Source: an uncultured Bacillota bacterium (GTDB taxonomy: Bacteria > Bacillota > Clostridia > Caldicoprobacterales > UBA3941). From it: a DNA stretch of 6,675 nucleotides. This document shows positions 1 to 6,146 of this stretch, one piece after another (position 1 is the first letter of the stretch; every line of letters starts with the position of its first letter). The stretch lies in contig CALGOY010000245.1 of NCBI GenBank assembly GCA_937960725.1, positions 1-6,675 on the forward strand. The letters are read 5' to 3'. The position numbers were made by a program, and so were the translations under genes. A model generated the notes under the pieces. It saw nothing but the letters and a program-made list of their open reading frames with translations, ran no database searches and was not told the origin of the DNA.

Positions 1-341
1 TGGAAGCAAGCAAGCCAAAGCCTGTTGATGTAAGACCGGTACATTTTCAGCCTCTGGAGGAAACAGAGGAACATATAGAAAAAAGCAACATAGATTTAAT
101 CCTTGATGTTCCTCTTGAGGTGTCGGTAGAGATAGGGAGGACTAAGAAGACAATCAAGGAAATATTGGAGCTTGGTGCTGGTTCCATTATTGAATTAACC
201 AAGATGGCGGGAGAGCCGGCAGATATTTTGGTTAATGGAAAGATGATTGCAAAGGGTGAAATAGTAGTTATCGACGATAGCTTTGGTGTAAGAGTTACGG
301 ATATTATTAGTCCGGACAGGCGAATAAAGCAAATAAAATAA
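1..341 (+). CDS. fliY: Flagellar motor switch protein FliY/FliN, C-terminal part (5' truncated by window edge)
   Basis: This is the C-terminal 112 residues of a rotor switch (C-ring) protein on the cytoplasmic face of the flagellar basal body. The frame is open to the left edge, with the first full codon at base 3. Visible residues 1-28 are a charged, proline-containing linker that includes [11 protein letters not shown]. They are followed by a FliN/SpoA (SpoA/YscQ) fold from about residue 30: [18 protein letters not shown], then the [12 protein letters not shown] strand-turn, [17 protein letters not shown] and a final FGVRVTDI strand. All are FliN hallmarks. In Bacilli and Clostridia the gene just before cheY is usually fliY, which has CheC-like phosphatase repeats ahead of the FliN domain. 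The linker fits that, but the CheC part lies outside the window, so a shorter FliN cannot be excluded. The GTG at 120 falls inside the SpoA domain and is not a start. The family assignment is certain; FliY rather than FliN is inferred from context. Confidence 0.9.
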   Translation, partial: EASKPKPVDVRPVHFQPLEETEEHIEKSNIDLILDVPLEVSVEIGRTKKTIKEILELGAGSIIELTKMAGEPADILVNGKMIAKGEIVVIDDSFGVRVTDIISPDRRIKQIK

Positions 342-370
342 TATCTTAGAAAGGAAGGTTGGTTTAAGGT

Positions 371-733
371 ATGAGTAAGAATATTCTAATTGTCGATGAT
401 GCAGCTTTCATGAGAATGATGATTAAAGATATACTCACTAAAAATGGATATAACGTTGTGGGAGAAGCTGAAAATGGAGCTAAAGCTGTAGAAAAATATA
501 CTGAACTCAAACCTGATTTAGTGATCATGGATATAACTATGCCGGAAGTAGACGGAATACAAGCTGTAAAAGAAATAAAGAAGATTGATCCAAATGCTAA
601 TATAATTATGTGTTCTGCTATGGGCCAACAAGCTATGGTTATTGAGGCTATACAGGCGGGAGCGAAAGATTTCATTGTAAAGCCTTTCCAATCGGATAGG
701 GTGATAGAGGCGGTAAAAAAAGTGTTAGGCTGA
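371..733 (+). CDS. cheY: Chemotaxis response regulator CheY
   Basis: Single-domain receiver protein of 120 residues with no output domain, the normal size for CheY. When phosphorylated by CheA it binds the flagellar switch (FliM/FliY) and sets rotation bias. The full active site is visible: acidic pair D9-D10, phospho-acceptor D54 in VIMDITMP, S82 at the switch Ser/Thr position in MCSAMGQQ, and K104 in the KPF motif. F101 occupies the position of the aromatic switch residue, which is Tyr106 in E. coli. The start LIVDDAAFMRMMIKDIL and the segment GAKDFIVKPFQ closely resemble Bacillus subtilis CheY as I recall it. The ATG at 371 follows AAGGAAGG (351-358) at 12 bases. The gene sits 29 bases after fliY and 20 bases before fliO, so it is co-transcribed with the switch and export genes. 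In the related B. subtilis system phospho-CheY promotes counter-clockwise rotation; the same polarity here is inferred. Confidence 0.97.
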   Translation: MSKNILIVDDAAFMRMMIKDILTKNGYNVVGEAENGAKAVEKYTELKPDLVIMDITMPEVDGIQAVKEIKKIDPNANIIMCSAMGQQAMVIEAIQAGAKDFIVKPFQSDRVIEAVKKVLG

Positions 734-753
734 TTTATCAGGGGGCAAGGTAA

Positions 754-1143
754 ATGGAAAGTATATTACATATTATATTATTAGTGGTTGGCTTTATTGC
801 AGTTCTTGTAGCTGCGTATTTAGTTACAAGATTTTTAGGATACAGAACTGTTCAAGCAACATCGAGCAGATATATGAAGGTGGTCGATAGAATATTTATA
901 GGCAGCGACAAATCCATTTGCCTTGTTCAAGTTGGCAATCAATTTTATTTAGTTGGTATTACAAACCATCATATAGGCTGCATAGCTGAACTGGAAGAGA
1001 AGGACTTAATTCCCCTTCAGCAAAAGCAGGTTACATTTGGTGGATTATTAAACAGGTATATAAAAATTCACGAAAATAGTGACAAAGAGCAGGAGTCACC
1101 AATAGATATGAATAAAATAGAGGTTGAGAACCTTGAAGAATAA
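754..1143 (+). CDS. fliO: Flagellar biosynthesis protein FliO (FliZ)
   Basis: Small membrane protein of 129 residues that acts as an assembly factor for the export gate, helping FliP form its complex. One transmembrane helix spans about residues 5-25 ([18 protein letters not shown]). The cytoplasmic part carries the FliO-family pattern [21 protein letters not shown] followed by [10 protein letters not shown], which is two paired beta-strands (about 42-75). The end (about 107-129) is a highly charged, probably disordered tail. There is no signal peptide or long extracellular part, so this is a short form compared with the roughly 220-residue B. subtilis FliZ. The ATG at 754 is preceded by AGGGGG (740-745) at 8 bases. 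The 3' end overlaps fliP. The family is poorly conserved in sequence, but the motif, topology and position just before fliP make the call firm. Confidence 0.9.
   Translation: MESILHIILLVVGFIAVLVAAYLVTRFLGYRTVQATSSRYMKVVDRIFIGSDKSICLVQVGNQFYLVGITNHHIGCIAELEEKDLIPLQQKQVTFGGLLNRYIKIHENSDKEQESPIDMNKIEVENLEE
1119..1123 (+). promoter_or_regulatory. Ribosome binding site that decides the fliP start
   Basis: AGAGG lies inside the end of fliO. It touches the in-frame TTG at 1124, which is too close to serve it, but sits 9 bases before the in-frame TTG at 1133. It therefore favours 1133 as the fliP start. Confidence 0.6.
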
Positions 1144-1915
1144 AAGAAAAAAATCACTATTCATAGTATGTTTTATAGTAATAATTTTAATAACGATATT
1201 GATAGAAGTGCCGGCTAAAGCTCAGCCCGAATCTTCGGAAGATCCTTTTAGGTTAGGGATTAGTATAGAGGGCATTGACTCACCTAGAGATGTAGTCAAT
1301 AGCTTCGAAATACTCACTATATTTACTATATTAACATTGGCTCCTTCTATACTAATCATGATGACGGCTTTTACCCGAATAATCATAGTGTTATCAATTA
1401 TTAGAAATGCTTTAGGAACACAGCAAATGCCGCCAAACCAGGTCCTTATTGGGCTAGCGCTTTTTATTACCTTTTTTGTAATGGCGCCTATAGGATCGGA
1501 AATCAATGAAAATGCAATTGAGCCCTATCTTGCTGGGGAAATAGCCCAGGAGGAGGCCTTGGACAATGCAATGGAGCCGCTGAGAAACTTCATGTTTAAG
1601 CAAACTAGGGAAAAAGATCTTGCTTTGTTTTTAAGCCTTTCAGGGGCGGAGCAACCGGACACATTGAATGATATACCTAATCACGTGTTGATACCGGCTT
1701 TTATAATCAGTGAGTTAAAAACAGCATTTCAAATTGGATTTCTTATATATATACCCTTTATTATTATAGACATGGTGGTAGCTAGTACTCTAATGTCTAT
1801 GGGTATGATGATGCTGCCTCCAGTAATGATTTCACTACCGTTTAAGATATTGCTTTTTGTAATGGTGGATGGTTGGAATTTGGTAATCAGGACCTTGATA
1901 GAAGGTTTCAACTGA
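1133..1915 (+). CDS. fliP: Flagellar export gate protein FliP
   Basis: Core subunit of the flagellar type III export gate; in known structures five FliP copies with FliQ and FliR form the membrane pore. From TTG 1133 the product is 260 residues, within the usual family size. A signal peptide is clear: KNKRKK, a hydrophobic core (about 9-24), then VPAKA before Gln31, an AXA-type cleavage site. The mature part has the family signatures [20 protein letters not shown] and [20 protein letters not shown] (about 69-110), a periplasm-side variable stretch (about 125-180), then [20 protein letters not shown] and the methionine-rich loop SMGMMMLPP (222-230), the M-gate that helps close the pore. The conserved C-terminal part [11 protein letters not shown] is present. 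An alternative TTG at 1124 adds three residues but has no usefully spaced ribosome site. It overlaps fliO by 11 bases and is followed by fliQ after 18 bases. Confidence 0.97.
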   Translation: MKNKRKKSLFIVCFIVIILITILIEVPAKAQPESSEDPFRLGISIEGIDSPRDVVNSFEILTIFTILTLAPSILIMMTAFTRIIIVLSIIRNALGTQQMPPNQVLIGLALFITFFVMAPIGSEINENAIEPYLAGEIAQEEALDNAMEPLRNFMFKQTREKDLALFLSLSGAEQPDTLNDIPNHVLIPAFIISELKTAFQIGFLIYIPFIIIDMVVASTLMSMGMMMLPPVMISLPFKILLFVMVDGWNLVIRTLIEGFN

Positions 1916-1933
1916 TATAAGGAGAGCTGATAA

Positions 1934-2206
1934 ATGGGAGAAAGAGAGGTAATAACCATTGCCCAGGAGGCTATATATACAGGACTAAAGATGGCGGCCC
2001 CTATTCTCAGCCTGGGATTAATAATAGGACTTATAGTATCTATTTTTCAAGCAGTGACTCAGATTAACGAACAAACCTTAGTATTTATTCCTAAGATACT
2101 TGCGGTTGCAGTTGCTTTAATAGTTTTTGGTCCTTGGATACTAAAAACAATAGTAAACTATACCATGCAGTTATATAAATCCATTAATACAATAATAGGA
2201 TTGTGA
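1934..2206 (+). CDS. fliQ: Flagellar export gate protein FliQ
   Basis: Small inner-membrane subunit of the type III export gate, 90 residues, the typical FliQ size. In known gates several FliQ copies pack around the FliP-FliR core. Two hydrophobic helices are visible (about 18-41 and 53-77). Between them is the strongly conserved family loop QAVTQINEQTLVFIPKI (39-55). The N-terminus has the usual form REVITIAQEAIYTGLKMAAP. The ATG at 1934 is preceded by AAGGAG (1919-1924) at 9 bases. The stop overlaps the proposed fliR start by four bases (GTGA), consistent with coupled translation and fixed subunit ratios. Confidence 0.97.
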   Translation: MGEREVITIAQEAIYTGLKMAAPILSLGLIIGLIVSIFQAVTQINEQTLVFIPKILAVAVALIVFGPWILKTIVNYTMQLYKSINTIIGL

Positions 2207-3003
2207 AGCAAGATATGGAACTACTTTTTAACAATATAGTCGATGGTTTTACTGTCTTTATTATTGTATTTGCCAGAATGACGGGTTTGTTTTTACTTTC
2301 CCCAATTTTAGGAAGGCGGAATATTCCTTCCTATGCAAAAATAGGCTTATCTTTGCTGCTATCTTATATAGTTTTTAGCAGCAAGCTTGTTGTACTTGAA
2401 GCTGAGCTTAATAGCTGGCTCCATCTGGCATACTGTATAATAAAAGAGCTGTTAGTAGGATTTGTAATGGGATTTGTAACCACCTTGACATTTTCGGCTA
2501 TATGGACGGCTGGACAAATATTGGACACCCAGATTGGGTTTGGTATTATCAGCACCATAGACCCGCAGAATAACATTCAAATTCCACTAATGGCAAATTT
2601 CAATAATATGCTGGCTCTTCTATTGTTTTTTACATTAGATGGCCATCATAAGTTAATACAAATTATATTTGACAGCTATGATCTAGTTCCTTTGGGAGGA
2701 GGAGTAATTACTAAAAATTTATCTATGGGAATGGTAAAGCTATTTACAGATTCCTTTATATTATCCGTTAAGATTGCCATTCCCATTATTGCAGCTTCAT
2801 TTTTATCTGAGATTGCCTTTGGCATATTAGCCCGTGCTGTACCTCAGATAAATGTATTTATTGTTCAAATTCCTTTTAAGATTTTCATAGGGCTTGTTGT
2901 TTTATTAATTGCCGTTCCTTTTTTTATAAGAGGTTTAAACATTCTATTTGAGAATATGTTCTCCAATATTGCTACAATGATTCAGGAGTTGATCCCCAGG
3001 TGA
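2203..3003 (+). CDS. fliR: Flagellar export gate protein FliR
   Basis: Integral membrane subunit that completes the FliPQR export pore; one copy per gate in solved complexes. It has 266 residues, normal for FliR, and several hydrophobic helices (about 13-34, 47-65, 84-104, 134-146, 187-210, 226-243). Family motifs are FARMTGLFLLSPILGRRNIP (23-42), GQILDTQIGFGI...DPQ (104-122), LDGHH (145-149) and ILARAVPQINVFIVQIPFKI (208-227). The start is uncertain. GTG 2203 overlaps the fliQ stop as GTGA, but AGGA (2197-2200) is only 2 bases upstream. ATG 2215 would give a protein four residues shorter, 8 bases after the fliQ stop, with AGGA 14 bases upstream. I keep the GTG because the overlap suggests termination-reinitiation. 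The gene is separate from flhB, unlike the FliR-FlhB fusions known in some clostridia. Confidence 0.96.
   Translation: MKQDMELLFNNIVDGFTVFIIVFARMTGLFLLSPILGRRNIPSYAKIGLSLLLSYIVFSSKLVVLEAELNSWLHLAYCIIKELLVGFVMGFVTTLTFSAIWTAGQILDTQIGFGIISTIDPQNNIQIPLMANFNNMLALLLFFTLDGHHKLIQIIFDSYDLVPLGGGVITKNLSMGMVKLFTDSFILSVKIAIPIIAASFLSEIAFGILARAVPQINVFIVQIPFKIFIGLVVLLIAVPFFIRGLNILFENMFSNIATMIQELIPR
2984..2988 (+). promoter_or_regulatory. Ribosome binding site for the flhB GTG start
   Basis: AGGAG within the end of fliR lies 11 bases before GTG 3000. The alternative in-frame ATG at 3021 has no comparable purine-rich site upstream, so this element supports the GTG. Confidence 0.65.
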
Positions 3004-4097
3004 TTGATATAGATGTCGGGATGGATCTGCAGCTATTTGCTGAAGAAAAAACAGAAAAAGCTACGCCTAAGCGGAGAAGAGATGCTAGGGAAAAAGGACA
3101 AGTGCTAAAAAGCATGGAGATCAATTCTGTTCTAGTATTGCTTGCAGTATTTGGAGCTATAGACTTTATGTTTTCAGATTTGTTGGAAGCCTGTGAAAAT
3201 GTTTACAAGGCTTTTTTAAAATTTGACTTGCCTTTAGATTTTTTATTTACGTATAACGAACTTAGAAATTTATGGATACAAATTACTTTGATGTTTTTTA
3301 AGCTGATAGGCCCTGTTTTAGCTATATCGATGATTGCGGGACTTGTAGTTAATTATGGTCAAGTAGGTTTTCTTATTACAAATGAAACATTAATACCTAA
3401 GTTAAGCCGCTTAAATCCTATAGAAGGTTTCAAGAGGATATTTTCCAAAAGAGCTATTTTCGAGCTCTTTAAATCCCTCACAAAGATCGGAATTGTAGCT
3501 TGGGTAGTATGGTCTGAATTAAGTACCAGTATATTTCAGATTCATACTCTTTTTAATCACGATATTAAAAAAGCAGTTCAGCTTATTGCTGATAAGTCTT
3601 TTACTATTGTATATAAAGCAGGATTAGCTCTCGTCATTCTCGCTATTTTAGACTATTTTTACCAATGGTGGGAGTATGAAAAAAGCCTTAGGATGTCTAA
3701 GCAGGAAATTAAAGAAGAGTATAAGCAGATGGAAGGAGATCCCCAAATTAGATCTAAAATAAGAGAAAGACAGAGACAGCTAGGTATGAGGCGGATGATA
3801 CAGGAAATTCCCCATGCCGATGTAGTAATAACTAACCCTACTCATTATGCAGTCGCTCTAAGGTATAGGCAGGATGAGGACGATGCCCCTGTTGTAATAG
3901 CGAAAGGCAAGGACTATCTAGCTTTAAAGATAAAAGAAGTGGCGAAAGAGCATGATGTAGTTACGGTGGAGAATAAACCTTTAGCTCAAGCATTATATAA
4001 TACGACTGAAATAGGAAGCACTATTCCGCCAGAGCTTTTCCATGCAGTTGCGGAGGTTTTAGCTTTTGTTTATAATTTAAGGAGGACAAGCCTCTAA
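3000..4097 (+). CDS. flhB: Flagellar export switch protein FlhB
   Basis: Export-gate protein that switches secretion from rod/hook to filament substrates after self-cleavage. The 365-residue length is usual for the family. The N-terminus has the family tag DLQLFAEEKTEKATPKRRRD (9-28) and EKGQVLKS. Four membrane helices follow (about 42-60, 96-116, 152-172, 201-221), with the loop LSRLNPIEGFKRIFS (135-149) before the third. A charged linker (about 225-265) leads to the cytoplasmic domain. The autocleavage motif NPTH is intact at 279-282, so cleavage is expected between N279 and P280. The downstream PVVIAKGKDYLALKIKEVA segment and the ENKPLAQALY motif complete the domain. The GTG at 3000 overlaps the fliR stop by four bases (GTGA). 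ATG 3021 would drop seven residues and lacks a ribosome site. B. subtilis FlhB, as I recall it, also has several residues before the DLQ.FA tag. Confidence 0.97.
   Translation: MIDIDVGMDLQLFAEEKTEKATPKRRRDAREKGQVLKSMEINSVLVLLAVFGAIDFMFSDLLEACENVYKAFLKFDLPLDFLFTYNELRNLWIQITLMFFKLIGPVLAISMIAGLVVNYGQVGFLITNETLIPKLSRLNPIEGFKRIFSKRAIFELFKSLTKIGIVAWVVWSELSTSIFQIHTLFNHDIKKAVQLIADKSFTIVYKAGLALVILAILDYFYQWWEYEKSLRMSKQEIKEEYKQMEGDPQIRSKIRERQRQLGMRRMIQEIPHADVVITNPTHYAVALRYRQDEDDAPVVIAKGKDYLALKIKEVAKEHDVVTVENKPLAQALYNTTEIGSTIPPELFHAVAEVLAFVYNLRRTSL
3834..3845 (+). other. FlhB NPTH autocleavage site
   Basis: These codons (AAC CCT ACT CAT) encode N279-P280-T281-H282 of FlhB. By family knowledge the Asn cyclises and the chain breaks before Pro280 (between bases 3836 and 3837), which enables the substrate-specificity switch. 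All four residues are canonical, so the protein should be cleavage-competent. Confidence 0.93.
4079..4085 (+). promoter_or_regulatory. Strong Shine-Dalgarno-like site serving an out-of-frame ATG at the flhB stop
   Basis: AAGGAGG lies in the last codons of flhB (encoding part of NLRRTS) and sits 11 bases before ATG 4097, which overlaps the flhB stop as TAATG. That ATG opens a frame running to 4321, out of frame with flhA, whose product looks like a shadow of flhA. The site is 30 bases upstream of the flhA TTG, too far to serve it directly. Its role, if any, is unknown; see the findings. Confidence 0.35.
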
Positions 4098-4100
4098 TGC

Positions 4101-4106
4101 AGGAGG
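4101..4106 (+). promoter_or_regulatory. Ribosome binding site for the flhA TTG start
   Basis: A full-consensus AGGAGG (extended to AGGAGGGG) lies 9 bases before TTG 4116. Its strength probably offsets the weak start codon and fixes the flhA N-terminus. Confidence 0.85.
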
Positions 4107-4115
4107 GGTGGCTAC

Positions 4116-6143
4116 TTGAAATTTGCAGATATTTTTATCGCATTTATCGTAATTGCAGTTATTTTTCTAATTATTCTACCATTGAACTCAGCTGTATTAG
4201 ATGTTTTATTAACAGTAAACCTGGCTTTATCTGTGACTATATTGCTTATCACACTATACATAAGAAAACCTTTAGAATTTTCCGTATTTCCTACCATACT
4301 TCTTATAACAACCCTCTTTAGATTAGCCCTTAGCATATCTTCCACCAGGCTGATCCTCACAGAGGGATATGCGGGAAAAGTAGTAGAAATGTTCGGGAAT
4401 TTTGTAGCGGGTGGAAATATTGTTGTTGGCTTAATTATATTTTTGATAATAATGATTGTACAATTTATAGTAATAACGAAAGGCTCCGAAAGGGTGGCTG
4501 AAGTAGCAGCCCGCTTTACTCTAGATGCAATGCCCGGTAAGCAAATGGCGATCGACGCCGATTTAAATTCTGGCTTGATTGACGAACGAGAAGCTATTAG
4601 GCGAAGGCAAGAAATACAGCAAGAGGCAGATTTTTATGGTGCTATGGACGGAGCTAGTAAATTTGTAAAAGGAGATGCCATAGTAGGAATCCTTATAGTA
4701 ATCATTGATATAGTAGGAGGCATTATAATAGGCTCCAGGACTATGCCTTTAGAAGAAGTCGTTAGAACCTATTGCATTCTTACAGTCGGCGATGGTCTGG
4801 TAAGCCAAATACCTGCTCTTTTAATTTCCACCGCTTCAGGAATAATTGTCACTAGAGCAGCTTCTGATTCCAACTTAGGCAGAGACCTTTTAAAGCAAAT
4901 TACAGGTCAGCCCATAGTGCTATTCCTGGCAGGAGTAATGCTCCTTGTTATGGGATTGTTTCCAGGATTTCCAAAATGGGTTTTATTCCCCTTAGGGGGG
5001 TTATTTATATATTTAGGTTACAGCTTGGTGAGGGCAGGGGATAGCTTAGAGGAAGAACTGACAGAGGAGGATATGGCTCAGCAGGAAATAGAAGAAATAC
5101 GGGACCCCGAAAGCGTGCTCGATCTTCTTCAAGTAGATCCGATAGAATTAGAATTTGGGTACGGAATAATACCGCTGGCTGATGTAAATCAAGGGGGAGA
5201 TCTTTTAGATCGGGTAGTAATGATACGAAGGCAGATGGCACTTGATCTTGGGCTTATAGTGCCAGTTGTTCGTTTAAGAGATAATATACAGCTAGATCCC
5301 AATGAATATGTTATAAAAATAAAAGGTTCAGAGGTAGCCAGGGGGCAGGTAATGGCCGATCGCTTAATGGCAATGGATTCCGGTATGGCAGATGGTGGAA
5401 TAGACGGCATAGATGCAGTTGAGCCCGCTTTTGGATTACCAGCGAAATGGATAAAGGAAGAGGATAGGGAAAAAGCGGAGCTTATGGGATATACGGTTGT
5501 TGATCCCCCTTCAGTAATTGCTACACATCTGACTGAAGTCATTAAAAAGCATGGTTATGAGTTATTGGGGCGTCAGGAAGTTCAATCTATATTAGATAAG
5601 CTAAAGGAGAGGTATCCAGCCCTTGTAGAAGAATTAGTTCCTAAGCTTTTGACAGTTGGAGAAGTGCAAAAGGTATTATGCAATTTACTTAAAGAGGGCA
5701 TTTCTATTAGGGATATGGTCACTATTGCCGAAACTTTAGCAGATTATGCGCCTATTACGAGAGATCCAGATATGCTTACAGAGTATGTAAGACAGGCTCT
5801 GGCAAGAAGTATTACACAGCGATTTTTCCCTGAAAAGAAGGGGAAGGTAATAACTTTAGATCCCGAATTAGAACAAGAAATAATGGATAGCGTTAAGCAG
5901 ACCGAGCATGGTTCGTATTTATCTATTCCACCGGATAAAACGCAACGGCTGTTTAGCAATTTAAGAAAAGAAGTTGAAAAGGTACTTTCATTGGGTATAC
6001 AGCCAATTGTGCTAACTGCGCCTGTTGTAAGGATATATTTCAAAAAATTAACAGAACAGCTGATGCCTGATTTAGTGGTTTTGTCCTATAATGAACTGGA
6101 TAGTATGGTTGAAGTACAGTCAGTAGGGGTAGTGAGGGGATAG
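4116..6143 (+). CDS. flhA: Flagellar export gate protein FlhA
   Basis: Largest export-gate subunit. It forms a ring whose cytoplasmic domains bind substrate-chaperone complexes, and it is implicated in proton-driven export. It has 675 residues, a normal full length. Residues 1-305 are the membrane half, with hydrophobic stretches at about 5-23, 27-48, 56-68, 102-121, 187-206, 225-246, 268-283 and 288-304. The FHIPEP family signature RLALSISSTRLIL is at 69-81. The conserved cytoplasmic loop carries LDAMPGKQMAIDADLNSGLI (136-155) and EADFYGAMDGASKFVKGDAI (170-189), whose charged residues are linked to proton coupling in the family. An acidic linker (309-330) leads to the four-subdomain cytoplasmic half (about 340-675), with GYGIIPLAD (348-356), PAFGLPAKWI (437-446) and HLTEVIKKHGYELLGRQEVQ (471-490). 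TTG 4116 has an AGGAGG at 9 bases and gives the usual MKFADIF-type N-terminus. The gap from flhB is 18 bases, and flhF starts 3 bases after the stop. Confidence 0.98.
   Translation: MKFADIFIAFIVIAVIFLIILPLNSAVLDVLLTVNLALSVTILLITLYIRKPLEFSVFPTILLITTLFRLALSISSTRLILTEGYAGKVVEMFGNFVAGGNIVVGLIIFLIIMIVQFIVITKGSERVAEVAARFTLDAMPGKQMAIDADLNSGLIDEREAIRRRQEIQQEADFYGAMDGASKFVKGDAIVGILIVIIDIVGGIIIGSRTMPLEEVVRTYCILTVGDGLVSQIPALLISTASGIIVTRAASDSNLGRDLLKQITGQPIVLFLAGVMLLVMGLFPGFPKWVLFPLGGLFIYLGYSLVRAGDSLEEELTEEDMAQQEIEEIRDPESVLDLLQVDPIELEFGYGIIPLADVNQGGDLLDRVVMIRRQMALDLGLIVPVVRLRDNIQLDPNEYVIKIKGSEVARGQVMADRLMAMDSGMADGGIDGIDAVEPAFGLPAKWIKEEDREKAELMGYTVVDPPSVIATHLTEVIKKHGYELLGRQEVQSILDKLKERYPALVEELVPKLLTVGEVQKVLCNLLKEGISIRDMVTIAETLADYAPITRDPDMLTEYVRQALARSITQRFFPEKKGKVITLDPELEQEIMDSVKQTEHGSYLSIPPDKTQRLFSNLRKEVEKVLSLGIQPIVLTAPVVRIYFKKLTEQLMPDLVVLSYNELDSMVEVQSVGVVRG
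6134..6139 (+). promoter_or_regulatory. Ribosome binding site for flhF
   Basis: GAGGGG at the very end of flhA lies 7 bases before ATG 6147. It supports that start and coupling to flhA. Confidence 0.65.
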
Positions 6144-6146
6144 TAT

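Noticed and set aside
120..341. GTG at 120 as the start of a 73-residue protein
   Set aside because: The same frame is open to the left edge, and the upstream codons encode the FliY/FliN linker and the first strand of the SpoA domain. There is no SD before the GTG.
342..370. Possible internal promoter or terminator before cheY
   Set aside because: The 29-base gap holds an SD and no recognisable -35/-10 pair, sigma-D-type element or hairpin. Read-through from fliY is the simplest view.
364..675. Minus-strand open frames (for example 364-675, 1222-1506, 5189-5542, 5744-6043, 6086-6424)
   Set aside because: All lie antisense to clear, full-length flagellar genes, lack convincing ribosome sites, and have the Ser/Ile-rich composition expected from the reverse strand of AT-rich coding DNA.
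4097..4321. A 74-codon + strand reading frame starting on the flhB stop codon
   Set aside because: It lies over the 5' end of flhA in another frame. Its composition (rich in Cys, Tyr, Ser, Ile) looks like a shadow and it resembles no family I know. Kept only as a regulatory curiosity because of its strong SD.
4988..5001. CCCC-TTA-GGGG inverted repeat followed by T/A-rich sequence, resembling a terminator
   Set aside because: The stem is only 4 bp, there is no uninterrupted T tract, and it lies within flhA codons for the conserved FPLGGLF membrane segment. Coincidental.
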